Shown here: piece by piece, positions 1 to 9,347 of the stretch
Layout of the letters: each line of letters starts with the position of its first letter
Numbering within the stretch: position 1 is the stretch's first letter
Source: DASPLX01 sp035627375
Lineage (GTDB): Bacteria > Pseudomonadota > Gammaproteobacteria > Burkholderiales > Burkholderiaceae_D
Direction of reading: 5' to 3'
DNA length: 64,000 nt
Assembly: GCA_035627375.1 (NCBI GenBank)
Contig: DASPLX010000027.1
Span: 79,566 to 143,565 of the forward strand
The notes under the pieces: generated by a model
Told to the model about the DNA's origin: nothing
The model's database searches: none
The model's input: only the letters and a program-made list of their open reading frames with translations
Made by a program: the position numbers and the translations under genes

Positions 1-146
1 GGCTCATCATCAGAAGAGCCTTCTTCGAAGCGCCGCCACAAGCGGATGCCGCGAGGCGTAGCCAGCCGACGCATTACCAAGCACACGGTGCCTGCCATTA
101 TCGTTCTCGATAACACGAATAACTTTTGCTGATCTTGGAGAAATGA

Positions 147-1430
147 ATGAGTGCTATTGTTGACATCATCGGTCGCGAAATCATCGATTCGCGCGGCAAT
201 CCCACCGTCGAATGCGACGTGCTGCTGGAATCCGGCGTCATGGGCCGCGCCGCGGTGCCGTCCGGCGCCTCCACCGGTTCGCGCGAAGCGATCGAACTGC
301 GCGACGGCGACAAGAGCCGTTACTTCGGCAAGGGTGTCCTGAAAGCCTGCGAGAACATCAACACCGAAATCTCGGAAGCGATCATGGGCCTGGACGCCAA
401 TGAGCAGGCCTTCCTCGACCGCACCCTGATCGACCTAGACGGCACCGAGAACAAGAGCCGCCTCGGCGCCAACGCCATGCTGGCCGTCTCGATGGCCGTC
501 GCCAAGGCCGCCGCCGAGGAATCCGGCCTGCCGCTGTACCGCTATTTCGGCGGCTCCGGCGCGATGCAGATGCCGGTGCCGATGATGAACGTCATCAACG
601 GCGGCGCGCATGCGGATAACAACCTCGACCTGCAGGAATTCATGATCATCCCGGTCGGCGCGCCGAGCTTCCGCGAAGCGCTGCGCTACGGCGCCGAGGT
701 GTTCCATACGCTCAAGAAGATCCTGCACGACAAGAAGCTGACCACGGCGGTCGGCGACGAAGGCGGTTTCGCGCCGTCCGTCGACAACCATGAAGCCGCG
801 ATCAAGCTGATCATCCAGGCGATCGAACAGGCCGGCTACGAGCCGGGCACCCAGATCGCTCTCGGCCTGGACTGCGCCGCTTCGGAGTTCTACAAGGATG
901 GCAAGTACGATCTCGAAGGCGAAGGCCTGAAGTTGTCTTCCGCCGATTTCACCAACCTGCTGTCGACCTGGTGCGACAAGTATCCGATCATCTCGATCGA
1001 AGATGGCATGGCTGAAAACGACTGGGAAGGCTGGGCCACGCTGACCAGCGCGCTCGGCAAGAAGGTGCAGCTGGTCGGCGACGACCTGTTCGTCACCAAC
1101 ACCAAGATCCTGCGCGAAGGCATCCAGAAGAATATCGCCAATTCGATCCTGATCAAGATCAACCAGATCGGCACGCTGACCGAGACTTTCGCGGCGATCG
1201 AGATGGCCAAGCGCGCCGGCTACACCGCCGTGATCTCGCACCGCTCGGGCGAGACCGAGGATTCGACCATCGCCGACATCGCGGTCGGCATGAACGCCCT
1301 GCAGATCAAGACCGGCTCGATGTCGCGTTCCGACCGCATGGCGAAATACAACCAGTTGCTGCGCATCGAGGAAGACCTGGGCGACATCGCCAGCTACCCC
1401 GGCCGCAGCGCCTTCTACAATCTCAAGTAA
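147..1430 (+). CDS. eno: Enolase (phosphopyruvate hydratase)
   Basis: Enolase interconverts 2-phosphoglycerate and phosphoenolpyruvate in cytoplasmic glycolysis and is often part of the RNA degradosome. The 427-residue product has the usual family length. It carries the signature LIKINQIGT with a lysine near residue 337 fitting the catalytic base, the GDDLFVTN metal-ligand segment and the SHRSGETED loop. ATG at 147 is preceded by GGAG, and a second ATG at 143 is in another frame. The 146 bases upstream show no gene I can support; a frame open from base 1 stops before the ribosome site. ftsB follows after a hairpin spacer. Confidence 0.98.
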   Translation: MSAIVDIIGREIIDSRGNPTVECDVLLESGVMGRAAVPSGASTGSREAIELRDGDKSRYFGKGVLKACENINTEISEAIMGLDANEQAFLDRTLIDLDGTENKSRLGANAMLAVSMAVAKAAAEESGLPLYRYFGGSGAMQMPVPMMNVINGGAHADNNLDLQEFMIIPVGAPSFREALRYGAEVFHTLKKILHDKKLTTAVGDEGGFAPSVDNHEAAIKLIIQAIEQAGYEPGTQIALGLDCAASEFYKDGKYDLEGEGLKLSSADFTNLLSTWCDKYPIISIEDGMAENDWEGWATLTSALGKKVQLVGDDLFVTNTKILREGIQKNIANSILIKINQIGTLTETFAAIEMAKRAGYTAVISHRSGETEDSTIADIAVGMNALQIKTGSMSRSDRMAKYNQLLRIEEDLGDIASYPGRSAFYNLK

Positions 1431-1439
1431 CACCTTGCC

Positions 1440-1463
1440 TCGGCCCGGATGATTCCGGGCCGA
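1440..1463 (+). other. Perfect hairpin in the eno-ftsB spacer
   Basis: A 10-bp perfect stem (TCGGCCCGGA with TCCGGGCCGA, loop TGAT) lies 10 bases after the eno stop. No T-run follows, so it is not a classical terminator. It may protect the 3' end of the eno message or act as a partial attenuator that lowers ftsB expression relative to eno. Confidence 0.6.
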
Positions 1464-1484
1464 ATCGCAAGATAGGGCGACCAG

Positions 1485-1832
1485 ATGCGTTTGATCATGA
1501 TCTGTCTCGCAGCGCTGCTGCTGGCGATCCAGTATCCGCTGTGGCTGGGCAAGGGCGGATGGCTGCGCGTCTGGGAACTCGACAAGCAGGTCGGCGCCGC
1601 GCAGAAGAAGAACGAGGAACTGAAGGCGCGCAACGCCAAGCTCGAATCCGAAGTGCGCGATCTGCGGGACGGCACCGAAGCGGTCGAAGAGCGCGCCCGT
1701 TACGAGCTGGGCATGATCAAGGACAACGAGATCTTCATCCAGGTGCTCCAGGCAAACGGGCAGGGCGCCATGCCGGCGGTTTCGCCCGCCGCGCCGCAGG
1801 CCAATACGGCTGCGCCTGCAAAGCCGCGTTGA
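1485..1832 (+). CDS. ftsB: Cell division protein FtsB
   Basis: FtsB is a small bitopic inner-membrane protein that joins FtsL and FtsQ in the divisome. The 115-residue product has a short cytoplasmic start, one membrane helix at about residues 3-22 and a coiled coil at about residues 30-70 rich in charged heptads, followed by the conserved ARYELGMIK segment. The alanine/proline-rich tail after about residue 90 is variable in the family. The start at 1485 has AGGG upstream. The position directly after eno is the common gammaproteobacterial and betaproteobacterial arrangement and supports the call. Confidence 0.93.
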   Translation: MRLIMICLAALLLAIQYPLWLGKGGWLRVWELDKQVGAAQKKNEELKARNAKLESEVRDLRDGTEAVEERARYELGMIKDNEIFIQVLQANGQGAMPAVSPAAPQANTAAPAKPR

Positions 1833-1938
1833 ACCGCGCCCGCTTCCACCGATTCCCGGCGCTTCCGCATTTTGACGGCCCGATCGGCGCGAGCAAATGC
1901 GGCGGGCCCGCAGGTCCGCCGCTGGTAGCGGGCCGACT

Positions 1939-3864
1939 TCAGATCGCCCAGAAATCGGCGCTCGTCAGCGCCAACCCGGTCCCCAAGACGGCGAACGTGA
2001 TCGCCGCGCCGGATCCCCAGCCATCCGCATCGTAGCTCAGGTTGCCGGTGGCGCTGTTGTAGACGAAGTAATCGTTGCCGTCCGCCGCCGCGGTCCCGAT
2101 CCTGAAATAGTCGCTGTTCAGCGCACCCGCCGTCGTTATCCGGGTAAAGACAGAACGGCTCAATCCGATCCAATCGTCCACCACGACAAAGTCGGCAATC
2201 GTGTCGGCATTCCAGGCTGCGTTCAGGGCGGTATCGAATACGAAGACATCTTGCCCGCCTCCTCCCGTCAACCTGTCGTTGCCGGCGCCGCCATGGAGAT
2301 AATCGGAGCCGTTGCCGCCCAAGAGGGTATCGTTGCCGCCCAGGCCGAACAGGACGTCGTCGCCGGCGCCGCCGTCGAGGGAGTTGACACCGTTGGTGCC
2401 GGTCAAGCGGTCGACAAAACGGGAACCGCTCAGGTTCTCGACATTGGCGAACCACTCCATGCCGGAGCCGGTAGTGTCTTGCCAGGCGGCGATCGTCAGA
2501 TCGGCCTTGACGCCGGATGCGGCCGTGGAATACGACACCGTATCGATGCCGGCGCCGCCGTCGAGGTAATTGCTGCCGGAGCCCGCAAAGATCGTGTTGT
2601 CCAGGCTATTGCCCCAACCGTTGATGGCAAGGCCATCGACCAGTTGCAGGATTTCGACGTTCGTTCCCAATACGTAACTGATGGAGGATACGACGTGGTC
2701 GTTGCCGCCGACGGCCGCGTTGGCATTGGTTTCCGAGACGCTGTCCGAGGCGTTGTCGACGTAGTAGAGATCGTTGCCGTCGCCGCCGATCATGACGTCG
2801 GCGCCGGCACCGCCGGCCAGCGTGTCGTTGCCGATCCAGCCGTCGAGGTAATCGTTGCCGGCGCCGCCGTTGAGCGAATTGGCGGCGCTGTTGCCGATCA
2901 AGGAGTCATTATGCGCCGAGCCGGTCGCGTTCTCGATGGTTGCGCCATAGGCGATGGTCAGGCAGTCGCGCACCATGCCTTGGCCGTTGTTGAATGCCAC
3001 GCCGATTTGCGACCATTGGCCCGGATTCAGATTCAGGACGACCCCTTGCGCCTGGTTGGACGCGTCGATCGTGTCGTTGCCGCCCGCATCCCAGATCGTC
3101 TCGTAGACCGATTTGTTCGCGGCCCATTGGTAGACGTCGTTGCCGGTGCGATAGCTCATGTTCGCGCCATACAGGTACTGGAGCGCCTGGATGTCGTTGA
3201 TCATGTAAGTCGTCGGCAGATAGGTGCTGTGCACACCGTTCAAGCCGTCGCCGGCGAAGTCGCGATAACTCATGAGACTGTACTTGTACTGATCCTCGCC
3301 AGGCTGCGCCGCGACGGCGCCTTCATGGGGGTGGTTCAGGCCGAGGGCATGCCCGAGTTCGTGAATGTAGGTGTAGAAGCCGTAACCGCCCTCGACCGGA
3401 TTCAGATAGGCCGGATTCGTGCCGAACCAGATGTCGCCGCCGCGCGCATGATTGAAAGGATAGTCGGCATAGGCGGTCGGCACGGCGTTGCCGTCGCCCG
3501 ACTGTCCCCAGCGGATGTCGCCGGCCGTGGACGCCCAATCGGTGACTTCGTTGAAGGTGATATTGGTGAGCGCCGATATCTGCGCCATGGCCTTGCGGGC
3601 CGCCGCGATCTGATCGGCGGTGAACGTCTGCACCGGGGTGGGAACCGGCGTGCCGGTGGTATAGGAGTAAGTGGAGTTGGCGTTGGAAAAGCTGGTGCTC
3701 AACGTCGTGACGCCCGACTTCCTGATACTGCTTCCCCAGGTCCAGCCAGACAGGAGATTGGTGATGCTGGGATTGGTGCTGCCTTCGGTTACCGGATCGA
3801 ATTCGACGACATTGGACACGTGACGCGTGATGCCGTTGCCTCCGCCAAAGTGGATGAGTGCCAT
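1939..3864 (-). CDS. Serralysin-like M10 metalloprotease with RTX repeats
   Basis: This is a predicted secreted zinc endopeptidase of 641 residues. The catalytic motif HELGHALGLNH lies at residues 168-178 (zinc ligands H168, H172, H178, acid E169), and the Met-turn SLMSY ends at residue 200, as in metzincins of family M10B. The second half contains several clusters of calcium-binding RTX nonapeptides of the GGxGxDxLx type (for example GGAGNDYLDG, GGNDTLLGG). The C-terminus ends in hydrophobic residues (SADFWAI), as in type I secretion substrates, and there is no N-terminal signal peptide. ATG at 3864 follows GAGGAAACC. No type I exporter or inhibitor gene lies in the window, so export must rely on genes elsewhere. 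Substrate unknown. Confidence 0.92.
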   Translation of the reverse strand: MALIHFGGGNGITRHVSNVVEFDPVTEGSTNPSITNLLSGWTWGSSIRKSGVTTLSTSFSNANSTYSYTTGTPVPTPVQTFTADQIAAARKAMAQISALTNITFNEVTDWASTAGDIRWGQSGDGNAVPTAYADYPFNHARGGDIWFGTNPAYLNPVEGGYGFYTYIHELGHALGLNHPHEGAVAAQPGEDQYKYSLMSYRDFAGDGLNGVHSTYLPTTYMINDIQALQYLYGANMSYRTGNDVYQWAANKSVYETIWDAGGNDTIDASNQAQGVVLNLNPGQWSQIGVAFNNGQGMVRDCLTIAYGATIENATGSAHNDSLIGNSAANSLNGGAGNDYLDGWIGNDTLAGGAGADVMIGGDGNDLYYVDNASDSVSETNANAAVGGNDHVVSSISYVLGTNVEILQLVDGLAINGWGNSLDNTIFAGSGSNYLDGGAGIDTVSYSTAASGVKADLTIAAWQDTTGSGMEWFANVENLSGSRFVDRLTGTNGVNSLDGGAGDDVLFGLGGNDTLLGGNGSDYLHGGAGNDRLTGGGGQDVFVFDTALNAAWNADTIADFVVVDDWIGLSRSVFTRITTAGALNSDYFRIGTAAADGNDYFVYNSATGNLSYDADGWGSGAAITFAVLGTGLALTSADFWAI

Positions 3865-4241
3865 GGTTTCCTCGCTTGCAAATGGACGTTGTTGTTCTTG
3901 TGCATGTGTTTGATTTTTATTGGTTGTGCTCTTGGGCAGCCGTGTCGATTTGGAACTGCCGGTTGCATCCTAGCAAGGAGGTTTTTGCTATTGCAAGCAA
4001 TAAATTCTATGTTTTCAAATATTTTTAATTTTAAATTTCAGTAAAATTGGTTTTGTGCGCAATTAATTGCGAATCATGCTGAAATCGACATAGCCGGAAA
4101 ATCGGGATTTCCTTACGGAAATGAGGTGCGGTACCGAATTCGAAACGAATGCGGCAACGAAAAGAATTTTGGGAATGGGAGGATCGGCGCCAGCGGCCGG
4201 TGATGAGCCTGCCGTACGATGACGGCAGGCGGCAGGCAATC
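3865..4241. other. AT-rich intergenic region upstream of the protease
   Basis: No gene is seen in these 377 bases between the protease start and the hslO stop. The part from about 3890 to 4150 is far richer in A and T than the neighbours, with runs of T and A around 4010-4045, and probably holds the protease promoter. A hairpin at 4207-4230 (stem GCCTGCCGT) lies after the hslO stop on the reverse strand but lacks a T-run. Confidence 0.6.
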
Positions 4242-5168
4242 TCAGTGCTTGCTTTGCCCAGGCGCCTGCAAGCCCTGGGCCGTGGTTTCGGCGGCGAACA
4301 GCTGCGCGCAATCGACCGCATCGAACTCGTAATGCTGTCCGCAGAAGTCGCAATTGATCGATAACGAACCGAGATCGGCCAGCGCCGCATCGACTTCTTC
4401 CTTGCCGAGTATCTTCAACATTCCGCCGACCTTCTCGCGCGAGCAGGTGCAATGGAAGCTCGGATGCTGGGCATCGAACAGGCGGATCGTCTCTTCCCAG
4501 AACAGGCGGTGCATCATGGTCTGGATGTCGGTCGCGAGCAATTCCTCGCTGCGCACGGTGGAGCCGAGGGTGACGATGTGGTTCCAGGCGTCGGTGTCGT
4601 GCTGCGCCGCCGCCGCGGTGCCGCCTTCCTTCGGCAACCGCTGCAGCAGCAGGCCGCGCGCGACATGCTCGTCCGCGGCAAGCCATAGCTTGGTGTCGAG
4701 CTGTTCCGAGCGCAGCATGTAGTTTTCGATGACGGTGGCGACCGAGTCGCCGTCGAGCGGCACGATGCCTTGATATGGCTGCTGGCCCGGCAGCTTGTCC
4801 TTGGGATCGAGCGTGATCGCGAACCGACCCTTGTGGTGCACGTTCACCAGTTGCGTCAGCGTCGCATCGTCCGGAACGACCGCATCGGGAACGAGCTTGG
4901 CCGTGGCGCGCATCTGCAGGTCGGAATCGCACTCGACCACCAGCAGCTTGATCGGGCCGTCGCCGTGGATCTGCATGACGATGGCGCCGTTGAATTTCAG
5001 GTTGGCCGACAGCAGGGCGGCGGCGGCGACCATTTCTCCGAGCAGCTTGCCGACCGCTCTCGGATAGTCGTGGCGCGCCTGGATCTGGCCCCAGGTGTCG
5101 GAGATCTCGACCAGTTCGCCGCGTACCGGGACGCCTTCGAACAGGAATTTGTGCAGCGTATCAGTCAT
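4242..5168 (-). CDS. hslO: Redox-regulated chaperone Hsp33
   Basis: Hsp33 is a cytoplasmic holdase that is activated by oxidation when its zinc-binding cysteines form disulfides. From the chosen ATG at 5168 the protein has 308 residues. The four redox cysteines are present as C240-x-C242 and C273-x-x-C276 near the C-terminus. An in-frame TTG four codons upstream (5183) is possible, but it overlaps the end of the preceding gene and adds residues not typical of the family. The gene starts 7 bases after the stop of the carbonic-anhydrase-fold gene, so the two are probably co-transcribed. Confidence 0.95.
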   Translation of the reverse strand: MTDTLHKFLFEGVPVRGELVEISDTWGQIQARHDYPRAVGKLLGEMVAAAALLSANLKFNGAIVMQIHGDGPIKLLVVECDSDLQMRATAKLVPDAVVPDDATLTQLVNVHHKGRFAITLDPKDKLPGQQPYQGIVPLDGDSVATVIENYMLRSEQLDTKLWLAADEHVARGLLLQRLPKEGGTAAAAQHDTDAWNHIVTLGSTVRSEELLATDIQTMMHRLFWEETIRLFDAQHPSFHCTCSREKVGGMLKILGKEEVDAALADLGSLSINCDFCGQHYEFDAVDCAQLFAAETTAQGLQAPGQSKH

Positions 5169-5175
5169 TGCCTTT

Positions 5176-5700
5176 TCATCCAATCTTCTTCAATTCGGTC
5201 TTGAAACGCTGGCCGCGCTCGACGTAATGGGCGGTATTGCGATGCATGCGCGCGATGTCTTCCTCGCTCAGGATGCGCGCGACTTTCGCGGGCGAACCGA
5301 TGATCAGCGCATTGTCCGGGAATTCCTTGCCTTCGGTGATCAGCGCGCCTGCGCCGACCAGGCAGTTCTTGCCGATCTTCGACCCGTTCAGGATGATGGC
5401 CTGGATGCCGACCAGCGAGCCGTCGCCGATGGTGCAGCCGTGCAGCATCGCCTGATGGCCGACGGTCACGTTCTTGCCGATCGTGAGCGGATAGCCGGGA
5501 TCGGTATGCAGCACGCAGCATTCCTGCACGTTGCTGTTTTCGCCGACCGTGATGAGTTCGTTGTCGCCGCGAATCGTGACATTGAACCAGATGCTTGCCT
5601 TGGCTTCGATCTTCGCCTTGCCGATGACGGTGGCGCTGTCGGTCACGTAAGCGGACGGATCGATCTCGGGCGCGTGTTCGCCGATTTGGTAGATGGCCAT
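5176..5700 (-). CDS. Gamma carbonic anhydrase family protein
   Basis: The 174-residue product is a left-handed beta-helix protein built of hexapeptide repeats (the IGKN, IGDG and VGAG runs), like YrdA and gamma-class carbonic anhydrases. These proteins form trimers with a metal held by histidines between subunits; the segments VTIRGD and GHQAMLHG carry the expected residues. Enzyme activity is not certain, because many close relatives have none measured. ATG at 5700 (MAIYQIGEHAP) is the family start; the frame stays open further upstream, but that part does not resemble the family. hslO follows immediately. Confidence 0.88.
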   Translation of the reverse strand: MAIYQIGEHAPEIDPSAYVTDSATVIGKAKIEAKASIWFNVTIRGDNELITVGENSNVQECCVLHTDPGYPLTIGKNVTVGHQAMLHGCTIGDGSLVGIQAIILNGSKIGKNCLVGAGALITEGKEFPDNALIIGSPAKVARILSEEDIARMHRNTAHYVERGQRFKTELKKIG

Positions 5701-5836
5701 GGAATTTTCGTAAAATGTCGGGCTGCCTGCTCCATCGCCGGCAGCGGAAGAAACCGTCATTTTACCCTCTGCCGGGCGCGCGCAGTCTTGCATGGCTGCG
5801 TGCGTTCGGGAATGAAACCCTGGCCTCGCTGTTCGC

Positions 5837-6667
5837 ATGAAACCCGCATTTGAAACGCCTGGCGTTGCCGCTCCCCAAGAATTGCGGGAGGCGGCCTTGC
5901 ATTGGTTGATCGAGACGCAGCCGGAGGCCAAGGCAGCGGGCGTGCAGGCGCTTGCGCGGGCTTGGACGGACGGAGCGATCCGCCTGGTTTTCGACGCCGT
6001 CTTGCAGCCGCAGCGGCCGATTCCCGGCCGCCCGGCGCGTCCCGAACTGGTGCCGCCGCTGGAGGTGAAAACGCGCTCGATGCGCACCGTGGAAGGACGC
6101 GCGGCGCTGATCCACGCGCTGTCGCATATCGAATTCAATGCGATCAACCTTGCCCTCGATGCGATCTGGCGGTTTCCGGGAATGCCGCGCGACTACTACG
6201 CCGATTGGTTGCGCGTGGCCGCCGAAGAAGCCTTGCATTTCACGCTGCTCGCCGCGCACTTGCAAACCCTCGGCTATGCCTATGGCGACTTTCCTGCGCA
6301 TAACAGCCTGTGGGACATGGCCGAGAAAACCCGCGACGATGTCCTCGCCCGCATCGCCCTGGTGCCGCGCACGCTCGAGGCGCGCGGGCTCGATGCTTCG
6401 CCGCCGGTGCGCGCCAAGCTGGCGCAGGCCGGCGACCATGCCGCCGCAGCGATCCTCGACATCATCTTGCGCGACGAGATCGGCCATGTGGCGGTCGGCA
6501 ACCGCTGGTTTGCCTGGCTGTGCGCGCGGCGCGAACTCGATCCGGTGACGACCTACGCGGAATTGGCGGCGCGCTACAAGGCGCCGCAATTGCGCGGGCC
6601 GTTCAATCTGGAAGCGCGTCGCGCGGCCGGATTCAGCGAGTCGGAATTGGCCACGTTGACGCGGTAA
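5837..6667 (+). CDS. DUF455 family ferritin-like protein
   Basis: This 276-residue protein matches the DUF455 family, which has a ferritin-like four-helix fold. Di-iron-type acid and histidine pairs are visible: IEFNAIN near residue 100, AAEEALHF near residue 135 and RDEIGHVAVG near residue 215. It is annotated in some genomes as an RNA-modifying or rhamnan-associated protein, but the actual reaction is unknown to me. The gene is divergent from the carbonic-anhydrase-fold gene and convergent with the acyl-CoA synthetase, only 13 bases away. ATG at 5837 gives the usual family length. Confidence 0.85.
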   Translation: MKPAFETPGVAAPQELREAALHWLIETQPEAKAAGVQALARAWTDGAIRLVFDAVLQPQRPIPGRPARPELVPPLEVKTRSMRTVEGRAALIHALSHIEFNAINLALDAIWRFPGMPRDYYADWLRVAAEEALHFTLLAAHLQTLGYAYGDFPAHNSLWDMAEKTRDDVLARIALVPRTLEARGLDASPPVRAKLAQAGDHAAAAILDIILRDEIGHVAVGNRWFAWLCARRELDPVTTYAELAARYKAPQLRGPFNLEARRAAGFSESELATLTR

Positions 6668-6680
6668 GAGCCTGGGTGGT

Positions 6681-8390
6681 TCAGGGCAAAGTAGAGCCTG
6701 CTTCCGGCGCCTGCGATCTCTCCTTCGCCCGCTCTTCTTCCAGCAGGCGCAAGACGCGCCGCTGCAGCTTGCCGGTAGTCGTCATCGGCAATTCGTCGAC
6801 GAATTCGATTTCCTTCGGATATTCGTAAGGCGCCAGCTTGCCGCGCACATGGGCCTGCAGGTCGGCGATCAGTTTGTCTTCCGCCGCGCGGCTGCGCTTG
6901 ACGCCGGGAGCGAGCACGATGAAAGCCTTGACGATATTGCCGCGCTCGGCATCCGGCTTGGGCACGACCGCGGCATTGGCGACAGCGCGGTGCTTGATCA
7001 GGCAGTTCTCGATCTCGGACGGACCGATGCGGTAGCCGGCGGCCTTGAACATGTCGTCGGCCCGCCCCTGGTACCACAGGTAGCCGTCGGCGTCGATCGA
7101 GGCCAGGTCTCCGGTGCGGCACCAGTCGCCGGTGAACTTGTTGCGCGTGGCTTCCTCGTTCTTCCAGTAGCCGAGGAAGAAGATCGGATCGGGATGGCCG
7201 TGGATGTCGGTGCGGTTGAGGGCGACTTCGCCCGTTTCGCCGGGTTTGACCGGCCGGCCTTCGTCGTCGATCACGGCGACGCGATGGCCGGGATAGGGAC
7301 GGCCCATGCTGCCCGGCTTCGCGGGCCATTGTTCGGCGCTGTTGCCGACGATGTAGTTCATCTCGGTCTGGCCGAACATTTCATTGATCGTCACCCCGAG
7401 CGCTTCGCGCCCCCAGTGGAAGACGGCGTCGCCGACCGCTTCGCCCGCGCTCATGATCGCCCGCAGCCGGAGCTTGAATTGGTCGCGCGGAGAAGGGTAG
7501 GCCTTCATCATCATCTTCAGCGCGGTCGGAAACAGGAAAGTGTTGGTGACGCCGTATTTTTCAAGGAGGCGGAAGGCGGTGTCGGGAGAGAAGCGGCCGC
7601 GATAAGCGACGATGGGCTTGCCGAAATAGAGCGCCGGCAGCAAGGCGTCCATCAGGCCGCCGGTCCAGGCCCAGTCGGCCGGCGACCAGAATACGTCGCC
7701 CTCGCGCGGAAACCAGTTCTGCGACGCCACGAAGCCCGGCAGGTTGCCGATGACGGCGGAATGCGGAATCAAGGCGCCCTTCGGCGCGCCGGTCGTGCCG
7801 CTGGTGTAGATCAGGATCGCCGGATCGGCGGCCGCCGTCTTTACCGGCTGGAAGCTGGCGGAGGCGTTGGCGCATTCGGCGTACCAGTCGAGCGTCACCG
7901 GGCCGTCGCAATCGACGGCGATGACATGCAGCAGCGACGGACATTTGATGCGCACCGCGTTCAGGTTCGCCATGCCGGCCTGGTCGACGATGGCGATCAC
8001 GGCCTCGCTGTTCTGCAAGCGATATTCGAGCGCTTCCGGGCCGAACAGGATGGACAGCGGCATCGCCACCGCGCCGATCATGAAGCAGGCCATGTGGGCG
8101 ACCGCGGTTTCGGGCCGTTGCGGCAGGATGATCGCCACGCGCTCTCCGCGCCGTACGCCGAGGCCGCGCAACACGTTCGCCATCTTGGCGGCTTGCGTCT
8201 GCAGCGCCGCATAGGTCAGCGTCGAGGCGTAGCCGGATTCGTCCTCGTAGTGGACGGCGACGCGCGACTTGTCGGCGGTCCAGCGCGTGCAGCACACGTC
8301 GGCGATGTTGAAGGATGCCGGCACGTGCCAGCGGAATTGATGGTAGAGAGCGGCGTAGTTGTCGATTTTGTGCTCGTCAGCAGAGATCAT
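6681..8390 (-). CDS. AMP-binding acyl-CoA synthetase
   Basis: The 569-residue enzyme belongs to the ANL superfamily: it adenylates a carboxylic acid and transfers it to coenzyme A. The phosphate-binding loop YTSGTTGAPKGA lies near residue 195, followed by the MFGQTEMN motif, the WCRTGDL hinge region with its conserved aspartate, and the C-terminal TTTGKLQR with the catalytic lysine. The pattern is closest to acetyl/medium-chain acyl-CoA synthetases of the betaproteobacteria. The true substrate cannot be read from sequence. ATG at 8390 follows GGAGACTGC. The gene is divergent from an alpha/beta hydrolase, which might act on related esters. Confidence 0.9.
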   Translation of the reverse strand: MISADEHKIDNYAALYHQFRWHVPASFNIADVCCTRWTADKSRVAVHYEDESGYASTLTYAALQTQAAKMANVLRGLGVRRGERVAIILPQRPETAVAHMACFMIGAVAMPLSILFGPEALEYRLQNSEAVIAIVDQAGMANLNAVRIKCPSLLHVIAVDCDGPVTLDWYAECANASASFQPVKTAAADPAILIYTSGTTGAPKGALIPHSAVIGNLPGFVASQNWFPREGDVFWSPADWAWTGGLMDALLPALYFGKPIVAYRGRFSPDTAFRLLEKYGVTNTFLFPTALKMMMKAYPSPRDQFKLRLRAIMSAGEAVGDAVFHWGREALGVTINEMFGQTEMNYIVGNSAEQWPAKPGSMGRPYPGHRVAVIDDEGRPVKPGETGEVALNRTDIHGHPDPIFFLGYWKNEEATRNKFTGDWCRTGDLASIDADGYLWYQGRADDMFKAAGYRIGPSEIENCLIKHRAVANAAVVPKPDAERGNIVKAFIVLAPGVKRSRAAEDKLIADLQAHVRGKLAPYEYPKEIEFVDELPMTTTGKLQRRVLRLLEEERAKERSQAPEAGSTLP

Positions 8391-8445
8391 GCAGTCTCCA
8401 GTATGATTACGCGATCCTAGAAAGCTTTTGTTTCAGTCGCATGCC

Positions 8446-9327
8446 ATGAAACCATCCCGTTCAGACTTTATCACGGTCCGCGGACTCCGTTACCACATTC
8501 GCCACTGGGGTATCGAGACGGCTCCCAAGATCGTCATGTTGCACGGCTGGATGGATGTGTCGGCATCGTTCCAGTTCGTAGTCGATAATCTGGCGCATGA
8601 CTGGCATGTGATTGCGCCGGACTGGCGCGGCTACGGCCTCACTCAGCGCGGCGGGGCCGATTGCTACTGGTTTCCCGATTATCTGGGCGACCTGGACGCC
8701 ATCCTCGATCGCTATTCGCCGAACGAACCGGTCAACCTGCTGGGACACAGCATGGGCGGCAACGTTTCCTGCGTCTATGCCGGCGTCCGGCCGGAGCGCA
8801 TCGCCAAGCTGATCAACCTCGAAGGCTTCGGCTTGCCGCCGACCCGGGCGGAACAGGCGCCGGCGCGTTATGCCAAGTGGCTGGCCGAGCTGCGGCGGCC
8901 GACGCCGTTGCGGGCCTATGCAAGTCGCGCCGACGTGGCCGCGCGCTTGCAGAAAACCAATCCACGCCTTTCCGACGAGCGCGCCGCATTCCTGGCCGGA
9001 CATTGGGCAGCGCCCAACGAACGGGGCGAATGGGAAATTCTCGGCGATCCGGCGCACAAGCTCACGAATCCCGTGTTGTACCGGATCGACGAAGTGTTGG
9101 CATGCTGGCGCGCCATCACGGCGCCGGTGCTCTGGGTGGAAGCCCGCGACACCGAAGCATGGCGTTGGATGGGAGCGAAAGAAAGCGCGCGCGCCGAAAT
9201 CGACCGGCGCATTGCCTGCATCGCCAATGTCCTTACCGCGGTGGTCGACGACGCCGGCCATATGCTGCATCACGATCAGCCGGAAGCCGTCGCGCGATTG
9301 ATCGAGGGGTTTCTTGGAGCGGGTTGA
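8446..9327 (+). CDS. Alpha/beta hydrolase
   Basis: A 293-residue hydrolase of the alpha/beta fold. The oxyanion segment LHGWMDV is near residue 32, the nucleophile elbow GHSMGG near residue 103, and the catalytic histidine in DAGHMLHH near residue 272. It resembles esterases and epoxide-hydrolase-like proteins of lipid metabolism; the substrate is unknown. ATG at 8446 is preferred over an in-frame TTG at 8428, since the homologous part begins around residue 7. The short divergent spacer to the acyl-CoA synthetase suggests shared regulation. Confidence 0.88.
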   Translation: MKPSRSDFITVRGLRYHIRHWGIETAPKIVMLHGWMDVSASFQFVVDNLAHDWHVIAPDWRGYGLTQRGGADCYWFPDYLGDLDAILDRYSPNEPVNLLGHSMGGNVSCVYAGVRPERIAKLINLEGFGLPPTRAEQAPARYAKWLAELRRPTPLRAYASRADVAARLQKTNPRLSDERAAFLAGHWAAPNERGEWEILGDPAHKLTNPVLYRIDEVLACWRAITAPVLWVEARDTEAWRWMGAKESARAEIDRRIACIANVLTAVVDDAGHMLHHDQPEAVARLIEGFLGAG

Positions 9328-9347
9328 GGGGCAGTTCGAGGGTTGCT

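Noticed and set aside
1..134. A frame open from the window edge, possibly the end of an upstream gene.
   Set aside because: The residues do not resemble the genes usually found before eno, and other frames close early; too short to call.
1897..4044. A 715-residue forward frame opposite the serralysin.
   Set aside because: Generated by the repetitive RTX codons; no domain visible, and the reverse strand has HExxH and RTX motifs.
4207..4230. Hairpin after hslO as a terminator.
   Set aside because: Good 9-bp stem but no T-run on the reverse strand; noted only within the intergenic entry.
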